Below are positions 42,590 to 54,031 of a stretch of 64,000 nucleotides of DNA, in pieces. Position numbers and translations under genes: made by a program. Below the pieces are notes generated by a model. That model was not told where the DNA came from. It was given only the letters and a program-made list of their open reading frames with translations, and ran no database searches. Every line of letters begins with the position of its first letter. The stretch's first letter is position 1. The stretch comes from Ochotona curzoniae (Eukaryota > Chordata > Mammalia > Lagomorpha > Ochotonidae), in the NCBI RefSeq assembly GCF_017591425.1, contig NW_024467083.1, positions 16,793,001-16,857,000 of the forward strand, given 5' to 3'.

Positions 42590-43310
42590 TGGCACGATAG
42601 CGTAAAAGTTAAAGTCCTCGCCTTGAACGTGCCAGAATCCCTGTTCTAGCATGTAGCATCCATCAATATAAGCCAGAATGGGTATAGGCCAGTCTGGCTA
42701 GGCCACAGTATCCACTGGTGAGTGCCCAAACCGTGGGTTGGCCACATCAGTCAGTAACAGCACCCGCAAGCACATGAGAAATCCCAGTTGGGGAACTCCC
42801 TGTAAGCTGTACCTATTGCTGATGAGCATGAGAACCAGGGCTGGGAGATCAAGCTGGACAAGGTGATTGGCACTTATTGGCATAAATGAGGGCCAGGTCT
42901 GGGGGCAGATCAGGCTGAGCACCTGTGGGTGTGCGCAAGAGCTAGATGGGATGTGGGCTGAGCTGAACTAGGCTACAGCAGGGGCTGGATACTCAAAAAC
43001 TGGGGCTATGCAGGGCCTGGTAAGCATTACAGAGAGTCACCCCAACTAGGCCACAGCACCGCTGGTATAGTGAGGACCAGGTCTATGGTGGCCTGGCTGG
43101 ACTGGGTTGTAGTACTCATTGATTCGTGTAGGATATGGGGCTGGGGCAGAACTGACCAGGCAGCTACATCCCGATGGGTGTGTTGGCTGATGTGTTGGAC
43201 AAACCACACCTTATCCTGTACTATCCCACCTATCTTCCTCCATACCTGACCATTTCCACCTTAATCAGAGACCCACAAGGGTGTGCATCCCTCTCAACTA
43301 TGTAAATATG
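42590..43310 (+). mobile_element. VNTR composite retroposon, copy B (CSINE stub + VNTR + 3' terminus)
   Basis: Begins with about 62 bp of young-type CSINE head (gggcctggcacgatagcgta... to the B-box-like gttcta). It switches at about 42652 to the GC-rich VNTR, where 42652-42727 closely matches 55031-55105 of copy C. The VNTR end (ggctgatgtgttgg near 43190) is also shared with copy C. The 3' terminus ttaatcagagacccacaagg...ctctcaactatgtaaa (43253-43306) follows. No TSD found. Confidence 0.55.
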
Positions 43311-43329
43311 TAGACAATATTACAGGACA

Positions 43330-43760
43330 TTTCATTTGATCTATGGATTCAAAACAATTGACAGTGACAAGACGATCTTAAATCTTGCACAGATTAGTAG
43401 ACTGCATTCATTCAGCATATTTATTCTAAACATTGCAACATACTGTGAGCTTCTCCGAGTGAGGGAGTGAAGGGAGGGGCCAGTATCCCCCACCCCACCC
43501 CCAAGCACCAGTACAGGAACCTGGCCCCTCCCCACACCGTGGGAGCCTTGTTGGGGAGCACCCTTGGAAACAGCCCCACACACTGCCATGGGGCACATGT
43601 GTTGGGACACAGGGTACCCTGGACTCACCTGTGGGAGTGGGCTACATCAGCAAGCTCCCCAGTAGGGGAGTCCTGCCAGTAGCCCAAGCTGCATGCATGG
43701 ATCACAAAAGAGGTTTGAGCTGCAAATACGCACTTGCAAGTCAATAGTATACATAGAGCT
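43330..43760. other. GC-richer unassigned segment
   Basis: Contains C-rich text such as cccccaccccacccccaag. Open frames here match nothing known to me. Confidence 0.35.
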
Positions 43761-43829
43761 TTAAAGCTATACGGGAGAAAAAAGATCACTGGGAGGAGAG
43801 GAAGGAGAGAGTCCTGGAGCAAGGTCTAC

Positions 43830-43930
43830 AGGCAACTCTGTGCAATGGATAAGAGCCGAGACTCAAAGTCAACCAGCCTGCACTTAAACAATCTTGAAAA
43901 AATCACAAAAATCCCTTAGCTTCACTTTTC
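43830..43930 (+). mobile_element. MIR fragment
   Basis: gtgcaatggataagagccga, gactcaaagtcaaccagcct, acttaaacaatcttg fit the MIR 5' half. Confidence 0.5.
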
Positions 43931-44590
43931 TAATGAGTGCCAGTTTTTTTCCCCCTGAATAGTGTGTTATTTAAGCTGGAAAAAAAAATTACTTTACATG
44001 TAGCCTGGAGTATAGAAATCATTTCATAGATCAAAGCTACTGTTATCTTTTTTCAAGGAAACTGAGAAAAAGCTACCAAAGAAACAGGAGAAAACAGGAA
44101 GGCATATCATTAAAGAAATCATGAGACAAGGCTGTTTTTAGAGTGGAAGAGCTGCCAGACATGCCAAATGCTACTGAAAGATTGAGTAAAAGAAAAAGCT
44201 GGGGCTGAATCGTGCCTTTCTATATTTGGCAAGCAATGCATCAGCATCCCCGATGAACTGGTGGGGCAGAAAGGAAATCGGGGCGCGTCGGAGATGGGTG
44301 AGTCTTCCCACCTCAAATGCACATAAAAACAAGTTCCAGGTGAAAACCTGCTGCAACATGTGAAACCTTAAATAATCATGAAGCAAACCTAAATGAATAC
44401 ATTTGTGATCTCGATGTAGGAAGAGTCCCAAACCAAGGTTTTTTTCTTTAAATAGTCATTTGCATGTGTAGACATTAAAATACAAATTTGACAAAATTAA
44501 AACCATGAGCATCAAAATAAATCATTAAAAAGGCGGCAAAGAAAAGATACAGATAGAACAAAAAGACTAACAGCCAACAGAAGATATTCA
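43930..44590. other. Upstream flank, nothing firmly recognised
   Basis: An old-repeat feel at 44120-44240 (tgccaaatgctactgaaaga) but no family assigned. Confidence 0.3.
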
Positions 44591-44625
44591 GTGCCCGGCA
44601 TGATAGTCTAATGGCCAAATCCCTT
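44591..44625 (+). mobile_element. CSINE 5' stub
   Basis: gtgcccggcatgatagtcta: only the first ~35 bp of a CSINE. Confidence 0.55.
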
Positions 44626-45320
44626 AGGATTTTGTATTTGAAATTAAAATGTTAGAAATGTTTGCTTCATCCATATAGTATAATTGTGACATATAGGACT
44701 TTATAGAAATGATAAATGGAGAAAGAAACAGTTTTAAAAAGTCCCGCAATATTGCATTCACCCACTCTGTATTGGGATCACGTACTGGGCTAAGCGGTAT
44801 GCAGGCTGCTAGGGATGTGAGGGTAAAATAGTCTCTAATTTCCATTTGGGAACTCATAGAGACATAAACGCATAATTTCACATATTCTTATTTCCAATGT
44901 GATTTTTTAAGTTATTGAACAGATTTTATAAATATAAGGAATGGACAAAGCTCATCTTTTTTGTCTGCTGAGGGAAAAAAGGGCGGGAGGGGTGGCAGGG
45001 GCACAAAGACTAAATGCAGTTTGATTACTTACCAGTAGAGGGGGCAAGAACACCAGAATGACAGCTTAGGAACCCTTGAGCAGTAAGAATTTTCTGTAAT
45101 TTTCAATAAATGTGATTCGTTCAATGAATATGTTTCCCCAGATCCACTGACATATTTAGCTATGAATATACAAAGTGCATAAATTTATGCCGAGTAAAGT
45201 ATTCTTGGAAAAAACAAAATGAAAAATAATTTTCATATATTTCTGTTTTACTTATTTGTTGTTTTACATTTTTTTTCCTTTATTGTGAAAGCTCATTAAC
45301 CAAAAAAAAAAAAAAATCCA
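44625..45320. other. Upstream flank, nothing firmly recognised
   Basis: A possible MIR/L2 scrap at 44740-44880. Confidence 0.3.
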
Positions 45321-45590
45321 TTCCAGAGGGTCAGCAGCAATGAAGCCAGAATGCCTGGGTCAAGTGCTGACTGTGCTCCCAATTCAGGTTCCTGCTATTG
45401 CACACGCTGGGAGGCAGAGGTGAGGGTTCAAATGGTTAGGACCCTGCCACCATGTTGGAGACCTGGATTGAGTTCCTGGCTCCTGGCTTCAGCCAAGCCC
45501 AGCTTTGGCTACGAAAGGCATTTGAATAGTGAACCAGCAGATGATAATTTTAATCTCTCTCTTTCTTCCTTTCCCTCTCTTTTAAATAAT
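45320..45590 (+). mobile_element. CSINE, old
   Basis: gggtcagcagcaatgaagcc head, accctgccaccatgttggag, ccctctcttttaaataat. Confidence 0.8.
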
Positions 45591-45748
45591 ATAATTGAAT
45601 TTTAAAATATTTGCAACTTGCCCGTCTCATAAATATTGCAGATACAGTTTATTTGTCTTATCCATGTTTTTGCAAGTTGATTGTCAAGTTACTGAACCCC
45701 AGTGTGATAAGTACTCCCAGCCAACCTGGTCACCACAGAGAAAGACAC

Positions 45749-46021
45749 ATTTTTATTTGAAACACAGCATACAGAGAGAAGAGACAGAGACCTTCCATCC
45801 CCTGGTTCACTCTCCAAATGGCCAAGAGCCAGGAGCTTCTTCTGGGTCTTCTGTATGCATACAAGACTTCAGACACGGGCCTTCCTCCACTACTTTCCCA
45901 AGCCATTAGCACAGAGACAGACTGAAAGTGGAGCAATCAGAATTCAAGTCTGTGCCCATATGGGACATCATGTTGGTGCCACAGGCAGAGGCTTAACGTA
46001 CAATGCCACAGCGCCAGCCCC
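45749..46021 (-). mobile_element. CSINE
   Basis: Antisense: atttttatttgaaacacagc, ccctggttcactctcc, cccatatgggacatca, ending gccacagcgccagcccc. Confidence 0.85.
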
Positions 46022-46136
46022 ACATTTCTATATTATCTGTTTTTTAAACATGGAAAGGTATTATCCTCATTTATGCCAATTCCTTTCGCTGTAATTCATA
46101 TATGTAATATTCATGCAATTAAAACCAAACTGCAGC

Positions 46137-46457
46137 AGGGCCTGATGCAGTAGCTGAGTGGCTAAAGTCCTCACTTTGAGCATGCTGGGATCTCATATAG
46201 GTGCCAGTTCTAATCCCAGCAGCCCCACTTCCCATCTAGCTCCCTCCTTGTGTCCTGGGAAAGCAGTTAAAGACGGCCCAGGGCCTTGGAACCCTGCTCC
46301 CACACGGGAGACCCAGAAGAGGTTCCTGGATTTTGGTTTCAGATCGATTCAGCTCTGGCTATTGCGGCTGCTTGGGGAGCGAATCAACGGAAAGATCTTA
46401 CTCTCTGTATATCTGACTGACTTTTCAATACAAAATAAATCTTAAAAAAAAAGAAAA
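46137..46457 (+). mobile_element. CSINE, left arm of a tail-to-tail pair
   Basis: agggcctgatgcagtagctg head; ends tcaatacaaaataaatctt and A tail. Only a few bases separate it from the next, inverted, copy. Confidence 0.92.
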
Positions 46458-46462
46458 AACAT

Positions 46463-46790
46463 TTTTTTAAAAGATTTATTTTTTTATTATTTTTTATTGG
46501 AAAGGCGGATATACAGAGAGGAGAGACAGAGAGGAAGATTTTCCGTCCGATGATTCACTCGCCAAGTGAGCACAACGGCCGATGCTATGCCAATCCAAGC
46601 CAGGAGCCTCTTTCGGGTCTCCCACGTGGGTGCAGGGTCCCAAAGCTTTGGGCTGTCCTCAACTGCCTTCCCAGCCACAGGCAGGGAGCTGGAAGGGAAG
46701 CAGGGCTGCCAGGATTAGAACCGGCGCCCATATGGGATCCCGGGTGTGCTAGGCGAGGACCTTAACCACTGTGCCACCGCGCCTGGCCCA
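46463..46790 (-). mobile_element. CSINE, right arm of the tail-to-tail pair, young
   Basis: Near-consensus antisense copy: agatttatttttttattatt, attggaaaggcggatataca, ending ccaccgcgcctggccc. Confidence 0.93.
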
Positions 46791-46933
46791 AGAAGAAACA
46801 TTTTAAATGCAGCTGTAGCAAATCATTTTATAGTAAGCCAAAGTATATTTTTTACAAAAACATAAAGCAGAAGAAAAAATTACTTCACCAGGATATGTTT
46901 TGTTTAAACTTTTTAAAGGCCCATTAACTTTAT

Positions 46934-47214
46934 TTTTTTAAAAAGATTTATTTATTTTATTGGAAAGGCAGATTCACAGAAGTTGAGAGTGCTGTATCCA
47001 CTGCTTCACTCCTGAAATAAATGCAAAGGCTATAGTCAAGCTGATCCAAAGCCAGGAGCCAGAAACTTCTTCTGGGTCTCCCACGTGGGTGCAGAGTCCA
47101 CTACTTTCCCAGGTGATAAGCAAGGAGCTGGATCGGAAGTGGAGCAGACAGGACAAGAGCTGGCGCCCATGTAAGACACCAACACTTGAAGGTGGAGGGT
47201 TTTCAACCATGGCC
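46934..47214 (-). mobile_element. CSINE
   Basis: Antisense: agatttatttattttattgg, ctcccacgtgggtgcagag, ggcgcccatgtaagacacc. Confidence 0.85.
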
Positions 47215-47394
47215 TTAAGATATGTTTTTTTGTTCTGTTTTTGTTTTAATTAGTGTAGAAGTGCTTCTCTTTAGGTTAGTACAGGTTTCATTTATGACCA
47301 TTTTGTTGGTATCACTGCCAGTTATTCATGGACCACCTACTGGATGCTCCACTTACGCAAATACAGGGGGATTTGGGAGCTTTGAGGCAGAGGA

Positions 47395-47780
47395 ATGCCT
47401 TCGTTTCCTAGGACTGCTGTAATAAGTGGCCAGAAAGTGAGCAGTCTGACACAATGGAAGTTTACTCTTGCACAGTCCAGGCAGCCGGGAACATGTGATC
47501 AAAGATTCATTTCTTCCAGATCTGTAGACTCTCTTCTGACACATCCTCTTGGTTTCTCGTGCTTGCCAGCATCCCCTGGCATTCCTTTGCTTGCAGCTGC
47601 ATCACTCTAGTCTCTGCTTTATTTCTCTGTGGCCTTCTCTGTTGGACATCATTCTGTATAGCCATGTAATCTTCATCTAAGGAGACCAGTTCCTGGACTG
47701 AGAGCACACTCTACTTCCATATGACCTTACAAGTAACTAACTACAGCTGCAGAGACATTTCCAGTTAAGTCCAGATGGAC
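47395..47780 (-). mobile_element. MLT1-type MaLR LTR remnant
   Basis: Antisense: tttcctaggactgctgtaat, ggaagtttactcttgcacag, gcttgcagctgcatcactct, tctctgtggccttctctg. Confidence 0.65.
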
Positions 47781-48110
47781 ATGAACTTCAGGGGAGTGAT
47801 GCTATTCTGTATGTCTAAGGAGACCTTAAAAGGGAAGAAAAATATGTTTGTCCCTAGGGAAATTACATGGATACAGAATATATTATCTCTAGAGTAGACA
47901 CATGCCAACTTTTCATCTTACTTTACCTCACTTTCACATTCATGACTTTTAAAACTTTTCCATTCTTCTGTTTTAATTTTGTCTAAGCTACAGTGAGACA
48001 CAGAGAAAGATGCACACAGAGAGATGTGTACTAGCAGGAAGTTGAACTTGAAGTGGAATAACCAGATTAGAGGCAGCACAGCAGAGACTCAAACCAGGTA
48101 CTCCCAAAGG
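47780..48110. other. Upstream flank, nothing firmly recognised
   Basis: A small antisense CSINE scrap may lie at 48000-48110. Confidence 0.35.
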
Positions 48111-48114
48111 GGAA

Positions 48115-48440
48115 TGGATGGAAGATCTCTCTCTCCCCTTAGTTCTGCCTTTCAAATAAGAATAAATACATCTTTAAAAAAAACAGACTTCTCCCAAATA
48201 TCACCTCAGTTCCACTTCCAATCTAGCTTCCAGCAAATATCCCTAGGAAAGCAGCCAAAGGTGGCCCAAGTACTTGTCACCTGCATGAGAGACCTGAATG
48301 GTATTCCTGGCTCCTGGCTTCAAGTTGGTCCAATCTTGGATGCTATGGCCTCTTGGGGAGTAAGCCAGTAAGTGGAAGATCTCTATCTATGTAGCTATCT
48401 ATTCCTGTCTGTCATTCTGACTTTCAAATAAATTAATAAA
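48115..48440 (+). mobile_element. CSINE 3' end (48115-48180) followed by a second CSINE (48190-48440)
   Basis: The first piece ends gcctttcaaataagaataaa plus A tail. The second runs from tcagttccacttccaatcta to gactttcaaataaattaa. Both have the older, rabbit-like end. Confidence 0.78.
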
Positions 48441-48557
48441 GCTGAATGACATTGCAGTTTTTTGTATATATCACCTTTTCTTGGTCCATTCATTCATCAA
48501 TGGGCTTTAGATAGTTTCCAAACCTAGATTACTGTGACATGTGCTTAATGAATGTGG

Positions 48558-48640
48558 GAAGAAAAGTTAAAAGCCTCCAGAAAAGAAGTTAAAAGCTTCT
48601 AGAAAGTTAAAAGAGAAGTTAAAAGCCTCTAGAAAGAGAA
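48558..48640 (+). repeat. Minisatellite-like tandem repeat
   Basis: About three copies of a gaagttaaaagcctctagaaa-type unit with spacing near 20-30 bp. Confidence 0.7.
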
Positions 48641-49460
48641 AAAAAGCAGCTTACCCCAAAGCAATAATATAATAAACTAGCATTGAGCTCCTTCTTAGTC
48701 ATACTTTATGCTAAAAAAGAATGAACAATGTTTTCATGGTTCCAAAGGAGAGACAGTGTTTAATACAAATTTTGTGCTTTGCCAAACTATAAATCAATAT
48801 GAAGGCACACAAACAACAATTTCACATTTGCAAGTACTCTGAAATTCCATCTCCACTCTGCTTTTTCTGATGAGGAGACTTTTGTATCTGTTCCAGGGAA
48901 ATGAATCAACAAAGAGAAAGACATGGAAAGAGATATGAAGGCGTAGAACTCAGGACTCTAATGAAAAAAACAACTCCAAGATTATGGTTGTGCTGTGTAT
49001 TTGTAAAACAAGTCAAATCAGAATAGGACGTTAGTGGACTCCAAGCACGAGGTCTTGCAGAGACCAGTGAAGTGTCATCCACACAAAACATGACTATAGA
49101 ACTGGGTGGTAACATTGCTGTAGTGAGGAAAACATGTGTTTCTTCTCTCAACAAGATCAAAAAGAGACAACTGAAAATTCCAGGAATGACAAACAACAAG
49201 CATTGTGTAACAGTGTCAAGATAAAAATATGAACTCACTTAAGGTATGGCACAATTCCAGCAGTTTCTAAAATGATTTTAAAAAAAGTTATTTAATTTGA
49301 ACATTCAAACATTCTTCCTTAAGAAGTCCAGAAGTCCTGATCTTGAACTTGTAAAAAATGGAAATGTAAATTTTTGCACGTGATTTGTCTATGTCATAAA
49401 CAATAATGAATTAGTCATAATTATATAAATAGAAGGAAAGTTAGACTTTTTAACATCCAC
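48640..49460. other. Upstream flank, nothing recognised
   Basis: No clear repeat or exon. Confidence 0.35.
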
Positions 49461-49590
49461 AAGTGAGGCTTTCGCTATCTCCTCTGCCTAGAGCTCTTAT
49501 TTCCTGAGGTGATCACAAGGATAACACCCTCCCGACCTTTGCATCTTTACTCAAACTCCACTTCACAATGAGGCTGAATTTGACTAATAG
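49460..49590 (+). mobile_element. L2 fragment
   Basis: tctcctctgcctagagctct...tttactcaaactccacttca is L2-like text. Confidence 0.4.
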
Positions 49591-49607
49591 ATGTGAAAGT
49601 GTCATGC

Positions 49608-49938
49608 TCATGGGTTAGCATTGTGGCATATAGGCCAAGCTTCCATCTATAATAATGCCAGCACTGCTTCAAGACCCAGCTGCTCCACTTCCAATCCAGC
49701 CTCCAGTTAATGCACCTGGGAAAGCAACAGATGATGACCCAAGAGCTTGGGCCCATGAACCCTTGTGGGAAAACCTAAAAAAAAAAAGCCTCTGGCTCCT
49801 GGCTTCAACCTGGACAAGTCTGGCCTTGGCAGCCATTTGGAAAATGAACCAGCAGATGGCAGGTTCTCTCTCTGTCTTTCTTACTCTGTAACTCTGCCTT
49901 TCTGGAAATAAAAAGAAATTTAAAAAATAAATCTTGGG
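49608..49938 (+). mobile_element. CSINE, full length
   Basis: gggttagcattgtggcatat head, ccagctgctccacttccaat, ctgtaactctgcctttctgg, A-rich end. Confidence 0.87.
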
Positions 49939-49939
49939 G

Positions 49940-50310
49940 GCTGGGGGAGGGAGTCTCACTCCACCTCCCTGACTCATGATCTCTCTCCACTCCCTTTCTT
50001 CCACATTGAACTTAACAACATCTACTGCACTTAAGGGTCTGAAGCCCCGCAAGTCCCTCCAACGTGAACATTGAGTGTCAGAGAGGCTGGGATCAGTTTT
50101 GTTTGCTGAACAATCAGACTGTGTCTCTCACCGTGAATAATCACTTAGCCAATAAATGTAGCTTTTGGATCAAGAGATGGGACAAAACCCAGAGTTTTAA
50201 GGATGCTATTTAATTATATTTAAGTATAAGCAACCAAATCAAATTTATAGTATAGTTATATACAAAACTGGAAGACAGTACCTAAATCTTTGTTTCTATT
50301 TTTATTTTGA
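49940..50310. other. Upstream flank, nothing recognised
   Basis: No clear feature. Confidence 0.35.
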
Positions 50311-50575
50311 AATTTCCTTTTGTTTCCTTGTTTGAGAACCAGAGAGATAGAGACACACAGCCAAGGAGCACTCCGATCCACTGGCTCAATCCTCACGAAC
50401 CTGTAAGGGAGCCAGGCGTGGGCAACATTGAACAGGTCTACCTTGAGAGTGAGTCAAGGCTCCCGCCCCCACAGTCCACAATGGCAAGAAGCCAGACTCA
50501 GGAGCCACAGCTGGAGGTCAACCAAGGCATGCTAACGTGGAACACGGTGTCCTAGCAGTTAAGCACCCCCGTGAC
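50310..50575 (-). mobile_element. Old CSINE-like SINE
   Basis: Antisense pattern gagaaccagagagatagaga, gatccactggctcaatc, ending gtgtcctagcagttaagcac. Diverged. Confidence 0.6.
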
Positions 50576-50734
50576 AAAACCCTGTTTTTTTATTATAGAA
50601 AGGAAATAGATGTGAAAGTTAGTGATCTTCTTCACTGACAGCTTAAGAAATGTCAGCAAAAGCATACAGCTGAAAGTTGGAAAGTCATTACTGGAATACT
50701 AAAAAGGAGAAATTATTCCAAAGTGGCTGCTACT

Positions 50735-50960
50735 GCTGTGTAGGTACAGCCATGTTCCACACTACAGCATTTTGATCAGCAGCAGCCTGCATTTTCAATT
50801 GTCCCATAAGACTATACCACCTAGTTGACATCCCAGTTAACTTGGTTTGTATAGGAACTCTGAGGTTTTACCCAATAACAACCCTGCCTACCAACACACG
50901 CCCCAAAATGTACCCAGTCAGTAAGTGACTCATGACTAAATCTGTCTTAAGTAGTGAAAT
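50735..50960 (+). mobile_element. DNA-transposon remnant
   Basis: gtgtaggtacagccatgttcc, ttttgatcagcagcagcct, tcccataagactataccacc follow a common mammalian non-autonomous DNA transposon pattern. Family not certain. Confidence 0.45.
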
Positions 50961-51760
50961 ACAGTCTTGAATCACACACAGGAGATTATTTGCAGCTGTA
51001 ACTTCTCAGGCGGCAGTTCAGACGAATAAAGTGATAAAAATTGATAACTAAAACCTTTTGTATCTTTTTTTACCAAAAAAGGAAGAGCTCGTCTCTGGGA
51101 AGAAGGGAAGAGAGCTATTGTTTTCCATTTTAAATTCTCCAGTACTACTCTGTTTCTTTCTACCATGTCCATGTGTTTGTTTGATGTAAATTAAAGAAGA
51201 CAATGTAAGAAGGAGAAAAGAATAAACAACTCCAAATTCACTCTGGCCCCTCAGCAAACATCCAGCAGATTCCCCAAAGAACCACACATTATGACTAAGA
51301 TCATGTTGGCCTGGAAATTTCCAAAGCAGATGTGTCCAGCTAATCAGCCCGGCTATAACAAACTAAATGAAACAAAATAATATTAAATCTTTGGTTTTAA
51401 ACACTTTAACTTTCTGATATATACCTGTACAGATTTCAAACTGTTCCTCTGCTCTCTAAAATAGTCGCTCGTTGAAAGCCAAGGGTTCCTCTCTCAGCCA
51501 CCTGTCAGTTGCTAGGGAAGTCGCCCAGTATTTTAGCATTTGATCTTCTTTTCTCCCTTCTGGAACATATGGGTTGGCCTGCCTCTTTATGAGGTTGCCA
51601 AAAGCAAGAGTAACACGCCAAATCAGACATGTACCACCAAGAGCAGGAAATACTACCTTTACCTCAAAGAATGTTTGTTACATCAAGATTTTTTTTAATT
51701 CTTAATTTTAGTTTTTAATAATGATTACATGGTCGATCAGGGTGGGAAGCATCGAGGTTT
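50960..51760. other. Upstream flank, nothing recognised
   Basis: No exon or clear repeat. Confidence 0.35.
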
Positions 51761-51780
51761 ATGGAAAATTGGGTGAATTC

Positions 51781-52125
51781 GGGCCCGGCGCGGTGGCGCA
51801 AGTGGTTAAAGGTCCTCGCCTTGCACGCCCGGGATCCCATATGGGCGCCAGTTCTAATCCCGGCAGCCCCGCTTCCCTTCCAGCTCCCTGCCTGTGGCCT
51901 GGGAAAGCAGTCGAGGACGGCCCAAAGCTTTGGGAACCTGCACCCGCGTGGGAGACCCGGAAGAGGCTCCTGGCTTCGGATCGGCATAGTATCGGCCCGT
52001 TGCACTCACTTGGGGAGTGAATCATCGGATGGAAGATCTTCCTCTCTGTCTCTCCTCTCTGTATATCCGCCTTTCCAATAACAAAATAATAAAAATAAAT
52101 CTCTAAAAAAAAAAAAAAAAAAAAA
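51781..52125 (+). mobile_element. Youngest CSINE in the window, with TSD and long poly-A
   Basis: Head gggcccggcgcggtggcgca, A-box-like tggcgcaagtgg, B-box-like ggt/agttctaatcc. Ends tatatccgcctttccaataa and an A tail of about 24. The 16 bp TSD aaaattgggtgaattc is perfect at 51765-51780 and 52126-52141. Confidence 0.97.
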
Positions 52126-52199
52126 AAAATTGGGTGAATTCATTGCTTTAAAATTTGCTATTTTTTCTTGTTGTTCTTGGGGGGAAGAAGAGAAACAAA

Positions 52200-52545
52200 G
52201 GGGGAAATCACACATGGCTTTCCACACATCCCTGAACCCAGGGATGAGGAACTACCGCCTCATATCAACCCAGAATCTCAATGTGTACATATTCTGAGGG
52301 TTCTGTCCAAGTAGTTTGGATATTTCTGAAATGCTGCCATTTTCACTGATCCAAGGATGAGCTACATCAGGGTTGCTGTGGTAACTGAGACACCACGAGG
52401 CCCAGAGGCCATGACAACCAGATCTCTCCCTGGGGACTGTTGTCAGGAAGGAAATCTGACCCTTCCCACCATAATCAGAGGCTCACATGGGCATGCATTC
52501 CTCTCAACTATATGAACAATTATTAAAAATAAATTTTTTAAAATA
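52200..52545 (+). mobile_element. VNTR retroposon family, 3' fragment (copy D)
   Basis: Shares the 3' terminus ataatcagaggctcacatgg...cctctcaactatatgaac (52463-52518) with copies B and C, followed by an A/T-rich end. Carries no VNTR. Confidence 0.45.
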
Positions 52546-53215
52546 AAAAATTTAAAGCAAAAGATGAAAAAAAGAGAGAGATAACTGAAAGGGAGTTCTG
52601 ATTGTGAGAGAATGTGCAAATCTACACTAAGTTCTTAGAGTCACTTTGTATTCTCTACCAAATTCCAAGCTGAGACTAAACACTGCACTGCACTTAGCTG
52701 AATATTCTTCGGCCAGCCTTAGGGCTTCACACAAATGCCCTCCCAACCATTAGCAAGCAACAGGGCCTAATAGAGACCGCTTCTGTCCATACTCAGGCAA
52801 AAGACAACTCCGGCACTCAAAATCGGTTCCATCCCAGGAGGGTAGGGAGGTAAACAGGGAGTCAACACTAAAAAATGAAGGCTTCCTGTTTCTCCACAGC
52901 CGTCTTGCAGGAGTGGAATCAGGCTGTTACCCTGGTTACAGAGATCAACACACTGCAACAAAGGCAAGGTAACATGCCACACCAGGTGTCTGAGATGCAC
53001 CAAGCACCAAGCACTTGATCTGTACATTATTATGTGAGCTTTTGGCAGGACAGGGAGAGAAGCCCAAAGATAAGATTGTAGACCACACTTGCTAACTTCA
53101 TTATGTAGTTTATTAGACATTCAGCAGTTAAATTTTGAAGGGCCTCTATCAAAGATGGCGATGTTTGTTTCACCACCTTTTCCGGGACTGTTTATCAACC
53201 ACTAGGCTATCATAC
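52545..53215. other. Upstream flank, unassigned
   Basis: The open frame at 52767-53120 (minus) matches no family I know. Might be further repeat. Confidence 0.3.
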
Positions 53216-53360
53216 CAAGGGCTTGATCGATCTTATGCTGCCTTCCCATAAGCAGGGAACTGAATCGGAAGTGAAGCAGTCAGAATGTGAACCAGCACCG
53301 ATATGAGATGCAGGCATCGCAGGCAGGGGCGTAACTTGCTATGCCGCACTGACAGCCCCT
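53215..53360 (-). mobile_element. CSINE 5' part
   Basis: Antisense: aagcagggaactgaatcgga, gaaccagcaccgatatgag, head actgacagcccct. Confidence 0.7.
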
Positions 53361-53539
53361 ACACCAAGAACTTGTATCTGTTCATACGATGCATACTACA
53401 GTATATATACTGTGACCTATAGTCTCCCTGCTATGCTGTGTAACACTAGGAACTTATTTTCTTAATTCTATTCTGATTTGGTACCCATTAGCCAATCTCT
53501 ATCCCTCCCTACCTTACGATGCATTTAATAATAACCATC

Positions 53540-53673
53540 CTGGGTCCTGAATTCAGCCTTGCACAGCCCCAACCATGGCAGCCATCTGGGGAGTGAACCA
53601 ATGGATGCATGACCCCTCTTTGTTTTTCCCTCTCTGTGTTTATAGCTCTACCTTTCAAATAAGTAAAATTAAA
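53540..53673 (+). mobile_element. CSINE 3' part
   Basis: ccatggcagccatctgggga, ctacctttcaaataagtaaa. Confidence 0.75.
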
Positions 53674-53679
53674 ATATTT

Positions 53680-53982
53680 TCTTTAAGGATTTACTTTTAT
53701 TGGGAAGTCAGATTTACAGAGAGGAGAGACAGACATAAAAATCTTCTATCCACTGGTTTACTCCCCAAGTGTCTGCAATAGTCAGAGCTAAGCCAATCCA
53801 AAGCCAAGAGCTTCTTCTGGGTCTCCCACATGGGTGCAGGGTACCAAAGCCTTGGGCCGTCCTCCACTGCTTTCCCAGGTCACAAGCAGGGAGCTAGAAG
53901 GGAAATAGAGCAACCAGGATATGAACTGGCACCCATATGCAAGGCGAGGACTTCACCCACTAGTCTGAAACACCAGGCCCAC
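53680..53982 (-). mobile_element. CSINE
   Basis: Antisense, tail-to-tail with the preceding sense 3' piece: aggatttacttttattggga, ctcccacatgggtgcaggg, ending caccaggccca. Confidence 0.88.
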
Positions 53983-54031
53983 AAAATTAAAAAAAAAAAA
54001 TGAAAATTCTACAAGGAATAATGAGAAAATA

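Noticed and set aside
43467..43682. Pro/His-rich 71-codon frame
   Set aside because: GC-rich chance frame with no start context, splice logic or family match.
51781..51860. tRNA gene called from A- and B-box-like sequence
   Set aside because: The boxes belong to the tRNA-derived CSINE head; no cloverleaf-completing 3' half.
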